DNA from: Adiantum capillus-veneris
Taxonomy: Eukaryota; Streptophyta; Polypodiopsida; Polypodiales; Pteridaceae
Direction: 5' to 3'
Assembly (NCBI GenBank): GCA_014529385.2
Contig: CM043971.1
Coordinates: 88,615,340 to 88,679,339 of the forward strand
DNA: 64,000 nt
Under the pieces are notes generated by a model that had not been told where the DNA came from, made no database searches, and saw nothing but the letters and a program-made list of their open reading frames with translations. A program made the position numbers and the translations under genes. This document shows, in pieces, positions 43,776-57,370 of this stretch (its first letter is position 1; each line of letters starts with the position of its first letter).

Positions 43776-46325
43776 CTAATAGGCTATTGGCCTATCTTTT
43801 CCTCCCCCATGTCTAGTGTGCTTAAAATAACCTGTTCTTGCCATGTAGTGGGTTTTTTCCATGCCTTGTGTGGACCATATTGATAGTGAGCCGTATGTCT
43901 TGGCAAAATGTGGACCATGGTTGAACAGTATATGCTGCATTGAAATAAAACAAAATGGTCAGTAGAGTACAATTTAAAATTTTGTTTTGTATACGTAGAA
44001 TGCCAACCCACCATGTAATGTGTGATATGTTGCCCACCCCACCCTGTAAGGTAAGCCTTTTTCCAATCCAGCAAGGCTGCTTGAAATGATGTGAGCTTAC
44101 TTTGGTTCCAAGAATGCTGCTCAACGTAGTGGAAAATTTTATCTAGTGATTTCCACGCGTACGCCTTGTGATTCTGGATTGCCCCACCACCAGCATTATC
44201 TTTAACCACTTTATGTAACTGTTTCTATTTATTGAACATATTTCTCCTTTCTTCTCTATTTGAATCTTTGAGGCTAAACCCAACAAACCTTCTTGCCTTC
44301 ACGCCGGCTATCGATGCTTTCCTTGGTACCTTGTACCGACTTTTGAGACATCTTAGGGTCCTCTTCGATTTTGACATTGCCTCCAGGCAAACCAATGTTT
44401 GAGAGCACTCCCTCTAATTCTTTGATCACTCTTTTTGACTCACTCTCTGGTTTTAATGTCCATGCAAAACATATGTACAAATGAACCACCTTTTCAATTA
44501 TTCGACAGAGTGCATGAAGTGTACAGACGTGAACTCTACTCAGAGGAATATCAAGCATTGGTTTAAAAGTCTTATCTTGAAGACGTCTGTTGGGAGCTCT
44601 ATTCCATTGCACACTCTCAAGAGATTGTGCATCAGCCATGCAATACAAGCATGGATTTGCCACAGCTGCTCCATGTGTTATGTTGTACATACACTTAAGA
44701 GCCTTTAAGTCACCTGCCATCTACCATTCCACTGTGTAGTCACCAAATCCTTCCACTGAAAGAACGGCTCCGTTTCTTTGTTCACTGATGATAGAAGGAA
44801 TTTGGGTTTGACTAAAAACCCAATTGAGGATTTCAAAGTTTTCCTTATCAACCTGCAGTGAAAAACGAAAACACAAAATCAACATCCAAATAATCAATAT
44901 TTTTGTTATCATAGAGTGAACGAAGTATACCTGAAATGATCCTAGAGTTAAAATGTTGTTTTCGGATTGCACGCTGAAGTATCGTGGATCCTCTTTTGTT
45001 ATTGATGGATCCAGAGCTCTGTTCATGAGAGTAATGGTGACTCTCTCTAGCTTCTTGTTCTTTAGGACCTTGCACTCGTCGAGCTTCAAAACAAGCTTGA
45101 GAACCCCACCGCACTCCTCTCGACTGATGTCAAAGAAGTGAACTGCATACCTTTGCAATTCTTCAAGATCAATGAAGAGGTTGTTGTGCTCGTTAAACTG
45201 TACCTCTCTGCCGTCCTTGCCTAAGAACATTGCTTCAATATTGAATGGTGACCCAAGTTTCTCAGACACCTCATCATTTACGTGCGGCGAGCAGCCTTTA
45301 CATGTGATGGATTTGGCAGCAATGATCCTCTCTGTAGTTTATTTTGAGACTTTTTAGCTAATGCTTTGAAGAGTGCCTTGTATCCCATCTGCGAGATGCC
45401 ACTCTCATCAAGTACTGCTTTCACTTCCATTGGTTCCAGCTGATTCTTGTTCATGAAGGAGGTAAGGAGCCTCCCTTTCAACTTACAAATTTTTTTCTGA
45501 GTTATCATCTCTTCAACTACTTCTTTTGAAACTAGACGACTGTAATGCACTCCGGCATTTAAGCCTGCACCGTTCAAGTTTGGATGCAGTAAAGACCTGC
45601 CAAAAAAGCACCATGCGTTATGATCATGTATAGGAAAGTGTATCCATTCCTTAGCGAAGCACATTGAAGAAACAAACTTTGAGTTACATTAAAGCTCGTA
45701 TTCGTTTTTTCAGGCCATCACTACCAACCTTCATGTTCTCAATGTTGCACAGATCTCGTTTTCTTTTCTGACTACCAAGCACGGTAATCAGAAAACTTGT
45801 GATCTTCTTCTCAAGGCCTTGGATTGTCTCTTTGTTTGATGAAATCTTTTGAGAGCATGCTTCATTAAGTTTCTTCATCTGCATGTTCTCCATCGCCAAA
45901 AAGTTTCTTTGCCTTTCCGCATTCAATCCTCTCATTTCCAAATGTTCGGTGTATCCCAATAGCCCATCCTTGCCATCGCCTGTGAAATGTAAGAGGTTAG
46001 TGATATTAGCAAAGAGAGGTGGCGCATTTGTCATAGGATCCTTTGGATAAATAGACCCATCAGTCCACAAATCCAAATGATGTTCCTTGTTTGTCCTTCT
46101 AAGTTCTTTCTCCCGTTGAGATAAGAAAGACTCCCTCCTACGTTTCTGCAATGGTGCGTACTCTTGCAATACATCAACATGAAGATGATGTGTGTTCTTT
46201 CTTTGGGTAAGTGTTAAAGATGAAGGGGCTGAAGATTGAAAGTTCAAATTAGTGTTTTCATTAGGAAAAGAAGCGTTCTCCATTCCTAGAGTTGATAGAG
46301 AAAAAGACGGAGACTCGAAACTCAT
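43776..46325 (-). CDS. Transposase-like protein of the inverted-repeat element (five exons, damaged)
   Basis: Exons on the minus strand: 46,325-45,688, 45,596-44,931, 44,852-44,289, 44,218-44,013, 43,934-43,776. Introns of 91, 78, 70 and 78 bp have GT-AG ends and keep phase, which makes the model strong. Exon 1 is a charged helical N-terminus with KKRIRAL. The core has KLVLKLDECKVL, then EW-stop-MAGDLKALKCMY, PCLYC, LDIPLSRVHVCTLHALCRI, and in the last exons W-KKAYLTGWGGQHITHYM, HILFNHGPHFAKTYGSLS, TQGMEK and TRHGG. This order resembles a widespread, mostly unnamed family in invertebrate and plant genomes (EW-x-GGD-K-FL, C-x2-C, LHLFLR, then THY-H, QG-EK), probably transposases; this is from memory. 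A one-base shift near 45,275 and the TAG at 44,718-44,720 break this copy. Confidence 0.72.
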
Positions 46326-46607
46326 GAAATATCTCAGGTTTTGGGAGGGAAGACCATATTTTAAAGTTGATAGAGTTCGCGTGGCTTATGTTTCTGGAGG
46401 GAAGGCTTGTAAGTTGGCATTTCAAATCATTAGTCATACGGTTAGTTGGATTCCTGATAAGAGAACGAAGGATAAGAATGATAGAGACAATGGCTACCTA
46501 CCAAAGAATGTCATTTTGGCTTTTTGTTGCACAGAAAAGTATCACATAAAATACACAATTTAACATTTTCATTTTCTCTCTCTAAGCCGACGTGGCACTT
46601 CTTACAG

Positions 46608-46639
46608 GGCCCAAAAGTGAGTCCAAATTTCTCCTAATG
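46608..46639 (-). repeat. Right terminal inverted repeat
   Basis: Partner of the repeat at 27,988-28,019. It ends CCTAATG and is followed directly by ATGCACGTGATTGT of the host gag. Confidence 0.9.
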
Positions 46640-47739
46640 ATGCACGTGATTGTCCTCAACCACATAGAGAGAGAGAGCAAGTATCTACCCACTGTTTGGT
46701 AGAGGTCAAGATCAAGGACAATACAATGGTCCAAGAGAGCAAGCGGTGGAGAATCCTGTGCAGCCAACTCCGCAAAACGGAGGTGAGGTCCCAAGAGTAA
46801 ACATCATAGGGGTGGATAAGTAGGATGTCGAATTTTTGGCCAATAAGAGAGCAAGAGTTGAGAGAGAGACAGAGACAGAGCGGGAGACTAGATCTCGCAA
46901 AGGCAAAGAGAAGGTGTACGAAGGTAGAGAGCAGCCCGAACCTAGCAAAAGTAGGAGGCATCGCAAGATCAAGCAAGCAGATTTCCAGCTAGGACGTGGC
47001 TATCCCGAGTACAATCTGGTGAGTGATGTTCAAAATCAAAAGGCAAATATTACTTTTGGTCAGCTGTTAGCTTTAAACCCAAAGTTAAGAAGGCAGTGGT
47101 CCACAAGTGTTAGCACCAGGCTACCAAGAGTTAAGGGAAATGTACAAGCAGTGCAAAACATGGCTTTGAGGGTAGGTAGCCCCACATACGTTCTTTCGCT
47201 TGTAGAAGAGGATGCATGTACAAGCCTACATAGATGGTGGAGCGCAGGTTTGTGTCATGACGGAAGCAGCCATGAAAGAGACGGGAGTCAAGGCAGTAGT
47301 CAAGTCAAATGTGCACAAGAGGATGGTCAACCATACCAAAGCCAGGTGTCTGGGTGTGGCTCAGGATGTGAAGGTCAAGGTGATGGACATAGAGTGCCTG
47401 ATAGAATTTTTCGTGATGAAAGCGGGGGATAATGCTTATCCAATCATTTTGGGTAGTCCATGGCATTTGGCAATAGGTGCTAAGCAGGATTGGGAGAGCA
47501 AAGTGTTCACCTTGCTTGACAAAGAGAAAGGCAGTCAAATTGTGCTTGATTTGAAGACCAAAGAGAGCAGTTCTCGTCCTATGGTAGTTAAAGATGAGAG
47601 TGACACAACGAGCTATGAGTATGAGATAGAGACGGGCTACGATGAAGGCTATACTAGCACACAGGAAGAGGAGAGCAAGGATGACATGCTGAAGATAGTG
47701 AGGTGGTCCGGGGTGGGCAACAAGAAGAGCGGTCTCTAA
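46640..47739 (+). pseudogene. Outer Ty3 element gag end and protease
   Basis: Resumes the gag zinc knuckle (ARDC) at 46,642, shifts frame, and runs through a basic/acidic linker (KGKEKVYEGREQPEPSK) to an aspartic protease-like domain with AYIDGGAQVCV at about 47,220, where DGG stands for the usual D-(S/T)-G. The frame closes with TAA at 47,737. Frameshifts separate the pieces. Confidence 0.75.
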
Positions 47740-50220
<2,481 letters not shown>

Positions 50221-50429
50221 AACTAGCCCAGTGACTAGCTAATTGAGGATTTTTAAGAAGATATGGGAAAAGTCCCCTAACTCACACACGCCTATGTTCA
50301 GTGAAATGGTAGGCATAGCCACAATGTTTGAGTGATTTGATAGGGTGAGGTAGCTTACTATGGCAATTATGGAAAGTCGAAAAACGGCTATCAATAGATA
50401 CAGACTTATTCGGGGTCACCATAGACAAC

Positions 50430-52850
50430 TCCCCACCTAAAAAAGAAGGTATGCAGCCTCAAGATCATGGTTTAAGCATAGAGGAGGTTTCAAGCATGTT
50501 GAGTGAAGATTTAACCAAAGGGGAAAAAGAAAGTTATGTTCAACTGTGTTAGTCCTATCCAAATCTATTTGCATGGAGTACAAGCATTTGCAAGGTGCAA
50601 AGGGGGTGGAGCACAAGATTTTTCTTGAGGAGGGACATAAGCCTAAAGCACAGAAGTTGAGAAGACTAGGAAAAATTCAAAAGGAAGCCCTTTGGCAAGA
50701 GATAATAAGCTACTGGATGCAGGCATCATATTTCCTGTGAAAGACTCAGAGTGGGTCTCGCTAGTGGTCATAACCCCTAAGAAGAATGGAAAATGGAGAG
50801 TGTGTGTCGACTACAAGCCATTGAATGCCGCGACCAAGAGGAATCACTATCCCTTGCCACTTTAAGATGAAATCCTAAACTAGGTGGCTGGGCATGAAAG
50901 ATACTCAATTATGGACGGCTTTTCGGGGTACTTTCAGATAGGGATTTCACATGAAGACCAATTGAAGACCACATTCATATCTCCATGGGGTTGTTTTGCT
51001 TACTGCAGCCGGATTAGAGGGATTAATGCTTTTATGATCCCGTATATTGCTTTCTTCAGCCCCGTGCTCAAGATGGCTAAGTGTAACTGGAAAGAATTCT
51101 TAAAACCAGTGAAAAGGTTTCTTTGGAAGAACAACACAAAAACCTCTTGGCCATGGCAGTGGGCTAGATGGGAGGTATTTGCTCACCCGGTAGACCAAGG
51201 AGGGCTCGGCATTCTTAACCCTGTATCCCATGCTGAGGCCCTTTGTGCCAAATTTATGGTATCACTGGCTAAACAGGACCAAGCTTGGGCTATCATGACC
51301 AAGGAAATGCTTGATGCAGTAAAACTGGGATCAAAAGGGGGGAAAGTGGAAGGGGGTTGTGATGCACGACAAACTTCTCGCCCCGAAGTGGTCTTATCTT
51401 AGATCTGGTGGACACTCAAGGGAGCTGATGAGGAAGTGCAAAAGTGCAGCTAAGGTTTTGGAATGGGGGGAAGCAACCAGTAACTTTAAAAACTCCATGT
51501 TGCACTGGTCCCCTTGGCTATCTAAAATATCGGGGCCGCCGCAAAGCCCCTATTGGATAGAAATGGCCAGGAATGTGAATAATAAGGGCTCGTTTGACTT
51601 GAGCAATTCTGGGATGGCAACAGGAAGTGCTGGAAAACTGCTGACTCTTTAGCCACCCAATTTCAACTGAATGGCTTTGAGATCTTACTAGTCTATAGGG
51701 TGATGAAAGAGCTTGATAAGGTGGTGATGCCATGCATATGCCACCTTCCAAGATTGGATGAACAGGGTATTTGGTCCATTACTGGGCCGTTTTATTAGGG
51801 TCTTCATGGATGATATTGGCTGCTACAGTTCAAGATTGGAGCACCTATCGAAGCTCCAGCTATGCTTTCAAAGGCTCGATGAAGAAGGAGGTCAGTTAAA
51901 CCCCAAGAAGTGCAAGCTAGCACAGCCTCGAGCATAGTTGTTAGGTCATGTGGTGTCGCAAAACGGTATAGAGGCTGATCTCGAGAAAGTGAAGCCATTG
52001 GTGTTAATTGAGCCACCATCAGATGCTCAAGGTTTGGCTTCGTTTGTTTATAAGTTGAAATATTTATCACGTTTCTTCTGGATGCTGTCGCAATATGTGC
52101 ATCCTCTTCAAAAGAGGGCTCAGCAAGTGCATGGTTATGAGTGGGATGGGGAAGCTCAGGAAGCTTTTGAAAGAGTCAAGGAGATTTTGTGTTAGTTGCC
52201 AGCGGTGTGTCCTCCCAATCGAGAGGATGACTTCTATGTGTCTATGACAATGGGCACAATTGCTATTGGAGTGGTTCTATTGCAAAAGGTAGGGAGAAGC
52301 TACAAGCCAATATACCTCGAGAGCAGGGTAATTAGCCTAGGAGAGGCTACCTACACTGAAGCAGAGCAATAGGTGATGGCTTTGGTATTCGCTTGCAAGA
52401 AGTTCAAGGTGCATTTGATTGTGTGTAAGTTTTTTGTGTTGGCGGCTAATAATCTACTACCAGAGGTAGTGCTACATTTGAAGCCAGGAAGGAGGATTAT
52501 GAAGTGGGTGTTGGAGCTACAAGAGTTCGAGTTCGAGTTCAAAGTAGATCACACGAGTCGGTCTCACCTGGCAGACATTCTTGTCAGCAAGGCCATCGAT
52601 TTACCGGCCTATCCAAGGGTGGTGCGAGATGAAGCTAAGGAGGAACCCGACTTGGAGGATTCTTTTATGATGTGGTTCAACGGAGCATATCGAAGGGTAG
52701 TGCAGAAGGCAAGAGGAGGTGTGGTGATACACGACCCACACAACAAAGCTATATTTTCGAAGGCGTATGATCTAGAGGATGTCCACACCAATAACGAGGC
52801 GGAGTATCTCACTCTGAATTTGGGTTGAAAGTAGTGCATAGAGTTCGTAA
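50430..52850 (+). pseudogene. Outer Ty3 element RT, RNase H and second RNase H (start)
   Basis: RT starts around KGVEHKIFLEEGHKPKAQKL and KNGKWRVCVDYKPLNAATKR, is interrupted by a LINE fragment after WGCFAY, and resumes with TFQDWMNRVFGPLLGRFIRV and FMDDIG (the catalytic DD kept). RNase H follows from about 52,210, then a linker and the archaeal-like RNase H from about 52,670 (VVIHDPHNKAIFSKAYDL, NNEAEYLTLNLG). Five or more stops occur. Confidence 0.8.
51005..51720 (+). mobile_element. LINE reverse transcriptase C-terminal fragment
   Basis: Sequence unlike Ty3 RT and typical of the end of plant LINE ORF2: KRFLWKNNTKTSWPWQWARW, then HPVDQGGLGILNPVSHAEAL and a later frame with AKVLEWGEATSNFKNSMLHW. 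It sits between the Ty3 pieces WGCFAY and TFQDW with no poly-A and no clear target duplication, so it may have been captured during RNA-templated copying or repair. Confidence 0.7.
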
Positions 52851-54397
52851 TTTCAAGGGTGGTGGTGAAGGGAGATGCACTGCTAGTCATCAAGCAACTG
52901 TTGGGCCAATGGCAGGTAAAGCGTGATCCTTTGAAGCATTGGTTCTTTTCCATCAAGAAGATGCTAAGGTCTTTTGAAGAGGTCCAATTCAAGCATGTGA
53001 GAAGAGAGCAGAATCAAGAAGCGGATCAGTTAGCAAGTAGCAAAGTACAAGTGCATGTTGCAGGTTTGTATGTGGCCTTAGCCACTTATGCAGGTAGAGA
53101 GACTCTAAAAGAGATCGAAGGTTTTTTGGGTACAGGGCAATGTTCAAAAGGTTTGTCCAAGCTGCAAAAGAGAAGAGTGGTGCAAAAGGCCCGCAAACTC
53201 ACACTGGTAGGTGAAGATCTCATGAACTATGGGCGTGATAGAGTTCTTAGAAGGGTGCTGCACAAAGAAGAGATAGGAATGGTGCTGGAGCAATGCCACG
53301 AAGAAAGTGGACACCAGGGCAAAGACCAGGTTCTATTTTGAGTGCTTAGAGCAGGATTTTGGTGGCCTTCCATGGTGAAGGACGTGCATTATTGGTGCAA
53401 GACGTGCCACGAGTGTCAGACTATAGGTGAAAGATGACTGGTAGCGGAGTCACAGGGTGTCATCATCGCACAAAGTGCTTTTGAGAAGTGGGGTCTGGAT
53501 GCCATAGGCCCTCTCCCAAAATCTACAAGTGGTAAAAGGTACGTGGTGGTAGCTATTGACTACCTTACAAGGTGGGTCGAGGCCAAAGCAGTGAGGGAAG
53601 TAAATGCTAATGTGGTGGCTCAATTTGTGTTTGATAACATCTATTGCCATTTTGGTTTTCCATGGGTGTTACTTTCTTATAGGGGTCAGGGGTTTAGAAG
53701 CAAGCTCATGAGCGCATTAGTGGAGAAGCTAAAAATTCAGCATCGGTTTTCCTCTCCCTATCACCCCCAATGCAATGATCTAGTCGAGAGTGCTAATGGT
53801 CAAATCGTTAAGATGTTAACAAAGTACATGTATAAGCAGGAAGCCGAGTGGGAAGAAACTCTAGAGAAGTGTCTATGGGCATATAGGACGTCCTATAAAG
53901 TGGCTACAAACTTCACTCCATTCGAGCTAGTTTATGGTAAGGAGGTTGTGTTGCCAGTACATGCACAGCTATGTGATTTTAAAGGTATGTGGCGTGTCAA
54001 TGCCACCCAGCAAGGGGTTCTACAGGATCGGATAACCAGTTTAGAGTCTTTGCAGATGGACAGAGAGGCAGCGGCAGACTACTATGTGAAGCAGAGGGAG
54101 AAGCGAGTTGCCAAGTTCAATGAAAACCTGTCGGACAAGAAAGTAGAGGAAGGAGACCTAGTCATGAAGTACAAAATCTACCTGGATTTTACATTCCAAA
54201 AGAAATTCAAGAAGAAGTGGACAGGTCCACATAAAGTGAAGAAAGCCTTTCCGAATGGGACGTATCAGATAGTAAGAGCAAATGGCAAGCTTCTTAGGAA
54301 CAAGGTGAATGGTGTGCGGCTCAAACTATATTTCGAGAGGGATTTAGTGCCTGAAGTGCAGCAAATTATAATGAAGGGGGGTGGGCAACCCACCTAG
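52850..54397 (+). pseudogene. Outer Ty3 element second RNase H (end) and integrase
   Basis: The archaeal-like RNase H ends with VKGDALLVIKQLLGQWQVKR and HVRREQNQEADQLAS. Integrase zinc finger is split by a TGA at 53,339 (HQGKDQVLF-stop, then WCKTCHECQ). The core keeps GLDAIGPLP and LVESANGQIVK, but the second catalytic position reads LLSYRGQGF where the family has SDRG, so the Asp is Tyr. The tail has FTPFELVYGKEVVLPV and a GPHKVKK block. Inactive by missing catalytic residue as well as stops. Confidence 0.85.
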
Positions 54398-54544
54398 AGC
54401 TTGCGGTGTGCAAGAGAAAGGAGATGAAGCTTTTGTACATAGCCTGTACATATAGTTATGGTTTTGCAAGTTCTTTTAATCATCAGTTTGGTGTGCCAAT
54501 TTCAAAGTTTTGTACATATGCTTTTGGTCGAACATAAATGTTCG

Positions 54545-54564
54545 ACGAGGGGGCTGGGCAATGA
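54545..54564 (+). other. Polypurine tract of the outer Ty3 element
   Basis: GACGAGGGGGCTGGGCAATGA immediately precedes the 3' LTR (TGGTACAGCC), the normal place for plus-strand priming. Confidence 0.65.
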
Positions 54565-56904
54565 TGGTACAGCCAAAGTTGGTGTAAGCTAGGAAATGGT
54601 CTATGCCAGGCAGAGGCAGCAGGCAAGTGCAGTGCAGAAGGCTAGGGCAGGTGCCAAGGCCCTAGGCAGCCAAAGGGTAGCGGGAATGTATGCGTAAAGC
54701 GGCTTTTAAGGCCAAAATTGCTGCGGGATGGTCCAAGTGGGATGGCATATGAAGGTATCTGAAATGCCAAGCCAATGTCATGAAATGCCAAGTCAATGTC
54801 TTGAAATGTAGGGTTGAGTGTGCTCTAGAAGCCAGTCCAGACCGCTCGTCAAGCGGAGCCTCGATGTGCAAGATACTAAAGATTAAAGCTGGAGTGTGTA
54901 GCAGATCCCCCACGGACACGGCAGCTGGGGACAGGTGGCCTGGGATGATGTCAGTATATACATGCGTAGTGCTTGAGTTTTGGAGCATGCCGGTCTTTTC
55001 GGATCACAAATCGAAGCTCTGGATAGCAAGTTATGGCCAATAGAAGTTTTGTGGGGGGCCAGGTCTGGGCCCATTTGTCGCCATCAGAGGATGCACCATC
55101 TGGTGTTTTCTTGAGCACGCCAGGTGTCTCGTGGATGGTGTGCACTATGTGGAGCTAGTCGGAGTCGACGGCATGTGAATCTGAGGTCGGGGCACGGAGA
55201 AATGACCGATCAAAGTAGGCAGCTTGGGACGAATGTGAAGGGCCAGATGTTTTTTTCCCAGTTTGGGATGCCCCGTTCAAGGCCACGACAAAGTCGGTTT
55301 GTGGAGCCGGTATGTACGCTCAAAGTCTAGAATGTGGGCTTTCAGTGGATCTTTACCGTGTAACCATGGGGCCCTTGAGCACCCGGTGACAGTCGATCAA
55401 GCAGGTTCAAAAAAAAAGAAAAAAATGAAGCTTTTGGTGAGAAAAGATGAGGATTTTTTTGTGGGCTTAAGAGGCCCTCTGACTGGCAGCCGCCACATGG
55501 CGTTGCAAAAATCACACATGGAGAGCGCGAAATTCGCAGGCAAGGGGTATTTACCCAGGACCGTGAGCCACTATAGGTATCCAAGTGGGGACAAGGTCCC
55601 TTGTAATGCGTGGCTATGGTGCCGAGCGCAGGCGGCGCTGCGTTGGTGGCGGCGGCCCTACAGGGTGCTGTTTGCGGCAGTGTTTTGGCTGAGCGGGGCA
55701 GCACGATGGCGTGCACCCGCGTGAGAGGGAGTCGACTATTGGCGGCAGGCAATTTATAGAGGATGACATGGAACCCTTAAGGGGGTTGATCTCGCGGTCC
55801 ACTGGGCCCCAAAATTTTGAGAAAGAGAGGGAGGGCAATAGAGACCTCGCTATTGCCTCCCCCCCTCATGAAAGAGGAAGGTCCCACAGCACGTACAGAG
55901 AGCATAGAGAGAAAGAGAAAGAGAGTTCAAGGGTGGCAAAGAGGCCATTGCAAAGGCTGTCCGGGCAAAGCAAAGAGCAAGGCCAAGCGAGGAGCAAAAG
56001 GGCCAGTGGCCGGACAAACCAAAGCTAAGGGCAAGGTCAAAGCCAAGCCAAGTGAAAGGGCAAAAAGTGAAGGCCAAGGCCAAAAGGGGGGACAGGAGGA
56101 GTGGGATAGAGAGAGAGAGAGTCAAAGTCAAGCCAATAGAGCAGTGTAAGGTTAAGCCCACAAAGGGGTAAAAAATGAAGGATAAAAAATAAAAAATGGA
56201 AAAAGCCAAGGGGCAATAGCGACATCGTTAATGCCCCCCCCCCCCCCCCCCCCCAAGTGCAAAAGAGAGAAGAAGAGAGCAAATAGAGCAAGGTGGTTCC
56301 CCTTTCCCAAAAATGCCAATTCAATGTGCTAGGTGGACCAATTAAAGTGTAAATTCCCAAATAAAGACCCCCCCCTATAAAAGTCAAAATTGGATCAAAT
56401 TAAGGGCTTTTTCTGGCCTTTGGAGTGCCGTTTGAAGCCTGCAAAGTGGAGTTCTCTAGCAAGCTAGCCCCTTTGTAACTTTTGCTTGAAAATGGCCATG
56501 GTGATGGTAGTGCAAGCCCATGTGCATGTTTTTTGAATTGCAATCAAGACACAATTGCCCACCGTGCTGTTGTTTCCCCTTTCCCCCTTCTCTTTCTCCT
56601 GCTTTCATGGTTCTCCTCGGTGCCGATTGTGTGGATGTGTGTGCCCCCCCAGACCGACGGTGTTTTGTGTGAGAGAGTGAGATTGAGTGGCTGTGTGCGT
56701 GTGTAAGGGTGGAGACAGGCAGTGGTAGCAGCTGTATCTTGTGTGGTAGTTTGTGAGCAGTGGAAATCGAATAGGCGGTGGTCTGCTAGTGTAAAGTGTT
56801 TCTTTGAAGGTGTTTTCTGAGAGGATAGGAGTGATGTGAATACCCTGAGCTATAGAGAGGCCCTTGTGTTTGTGCCGGGCGTGTTCCTCCATTCCCCCTC
56901 TCCA
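54565..56904 (+). repeat. 3' LTR of the outer Ty3 element
   Basis: About 2,340 bp, similar along its length to the 5' LTR. A C tract (56,234-56,254, 21 bases) and a TATA box at 56,376 match those of the 5' LTR. It shows the uninterrupted GGAGACAGGCAGTGG site that the Copia element hit in the other LTR. Confidence 0.9.
56376..56383 (+). promoter_or_regulatory. TATA box of the 3' LTR
   Basis: CCCCCCCTATAAAAGTC, same setting as in the 5' LTR. Confidence 0.55.
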
Positions 56905-56990
56905 ACGTATATTCTATATGCTGGGTTTTGAAATGCATACTTAATTGCATGCCAGAGCCAAGTGATCCATATTAAAGAGCCTTTGTAAAT
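56905..56990 (+). pseudogene. Kinase-like gene, 3' part
   Basis: The first bases after the 3' LTR read, in one frame, YSICWVLKCILNCMPEPSDP, a typical end of a kinase C-lobe (DVYS-G-x-L...). Joined to the left flank (KVIDV before 21,145) it completes DVYS. A TAA follows soon after. This shows that the outer element inserted into this gene. Confidence 0.65.
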
Positions 56991-57370
56991 ACATAAAAAT
57001 CTTGATTTAGGTAAATATCAAAATCCCCAAAATTGACCTTCAGCTTTTAATTTATCCCTTTGTATCAATTGAGCCCACAAAGTTGGCAAAAATGTTGTAT
57101 CTTCTTTTGGTCTCTGACAAAACAATGAATGAATACAAATATCTTTTTTTGGGTTGAAATTGTCGTTGTGTTGTTAATGCAATGTTTATTTAAGTATCAC
57201 ATCATGATTTAAGTGACAATTTAATGTTTTTAAGTTCAAGCTGTCATTATACCATTGCAATTGGTTTAAGTGACATTTGCATTATTGTCTGTATTATGAT
57301 TTGTCAATTTCAACTTGCAAAAGATTTGCCTTGGGTATATCAGTGTTAAATTTTGGTATTTTGTTTGTAG
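56990..57370. other. AT-rich spacer, possible intron
   Basis: No coding signal. It ends TTTTGTTTGTAG just before an ATG at 57,373, so it may be an intron. Confidence 0.4.

Larger units (their letters stand above)
27988..46639. mobile_element. Large inverted-repeat element with histone H3-Ulp1 gene and transposase-like gene
   Basis: Ends CATTAGGAG...CTCCTAATG form 32-bp terminal inverted repeats with one mismatch. Size is 18.65 kb, about 12.7 kb without the chromovirus nested at 35,615-41,539. Contents in order: unknown two-exon gene (+), H3-Ulp1 gene (-), coiled-coil gene (+), unknown multi-exon gene (+), transposase-like gene (-), with four clusters of related palindromes between and inside them. 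No target duplication is seen; deleting exactly this interval restores the CCHC knuckle of the host gag in frame. I cannot assign it to a known superfamily. Confidence 0.85.

Noticed and set aside
27988-46639. Assignment as a Maverick/Polinton or other virus-like element because of the protease and gene count
   Set aside because: No DNA polymerase B, packaging ATPase or capsid gene is visible, and the cysteine protease is of cellular Ulp1 type.
27988-46639. Assignment as CACTA or Mutator-like because of Ulp1
   Set aside because: Ends are CATTAGG, not CACTA; no 3-bp or 9-bp duplication is seen; and the transposase-like protein does not match those families as I know them.
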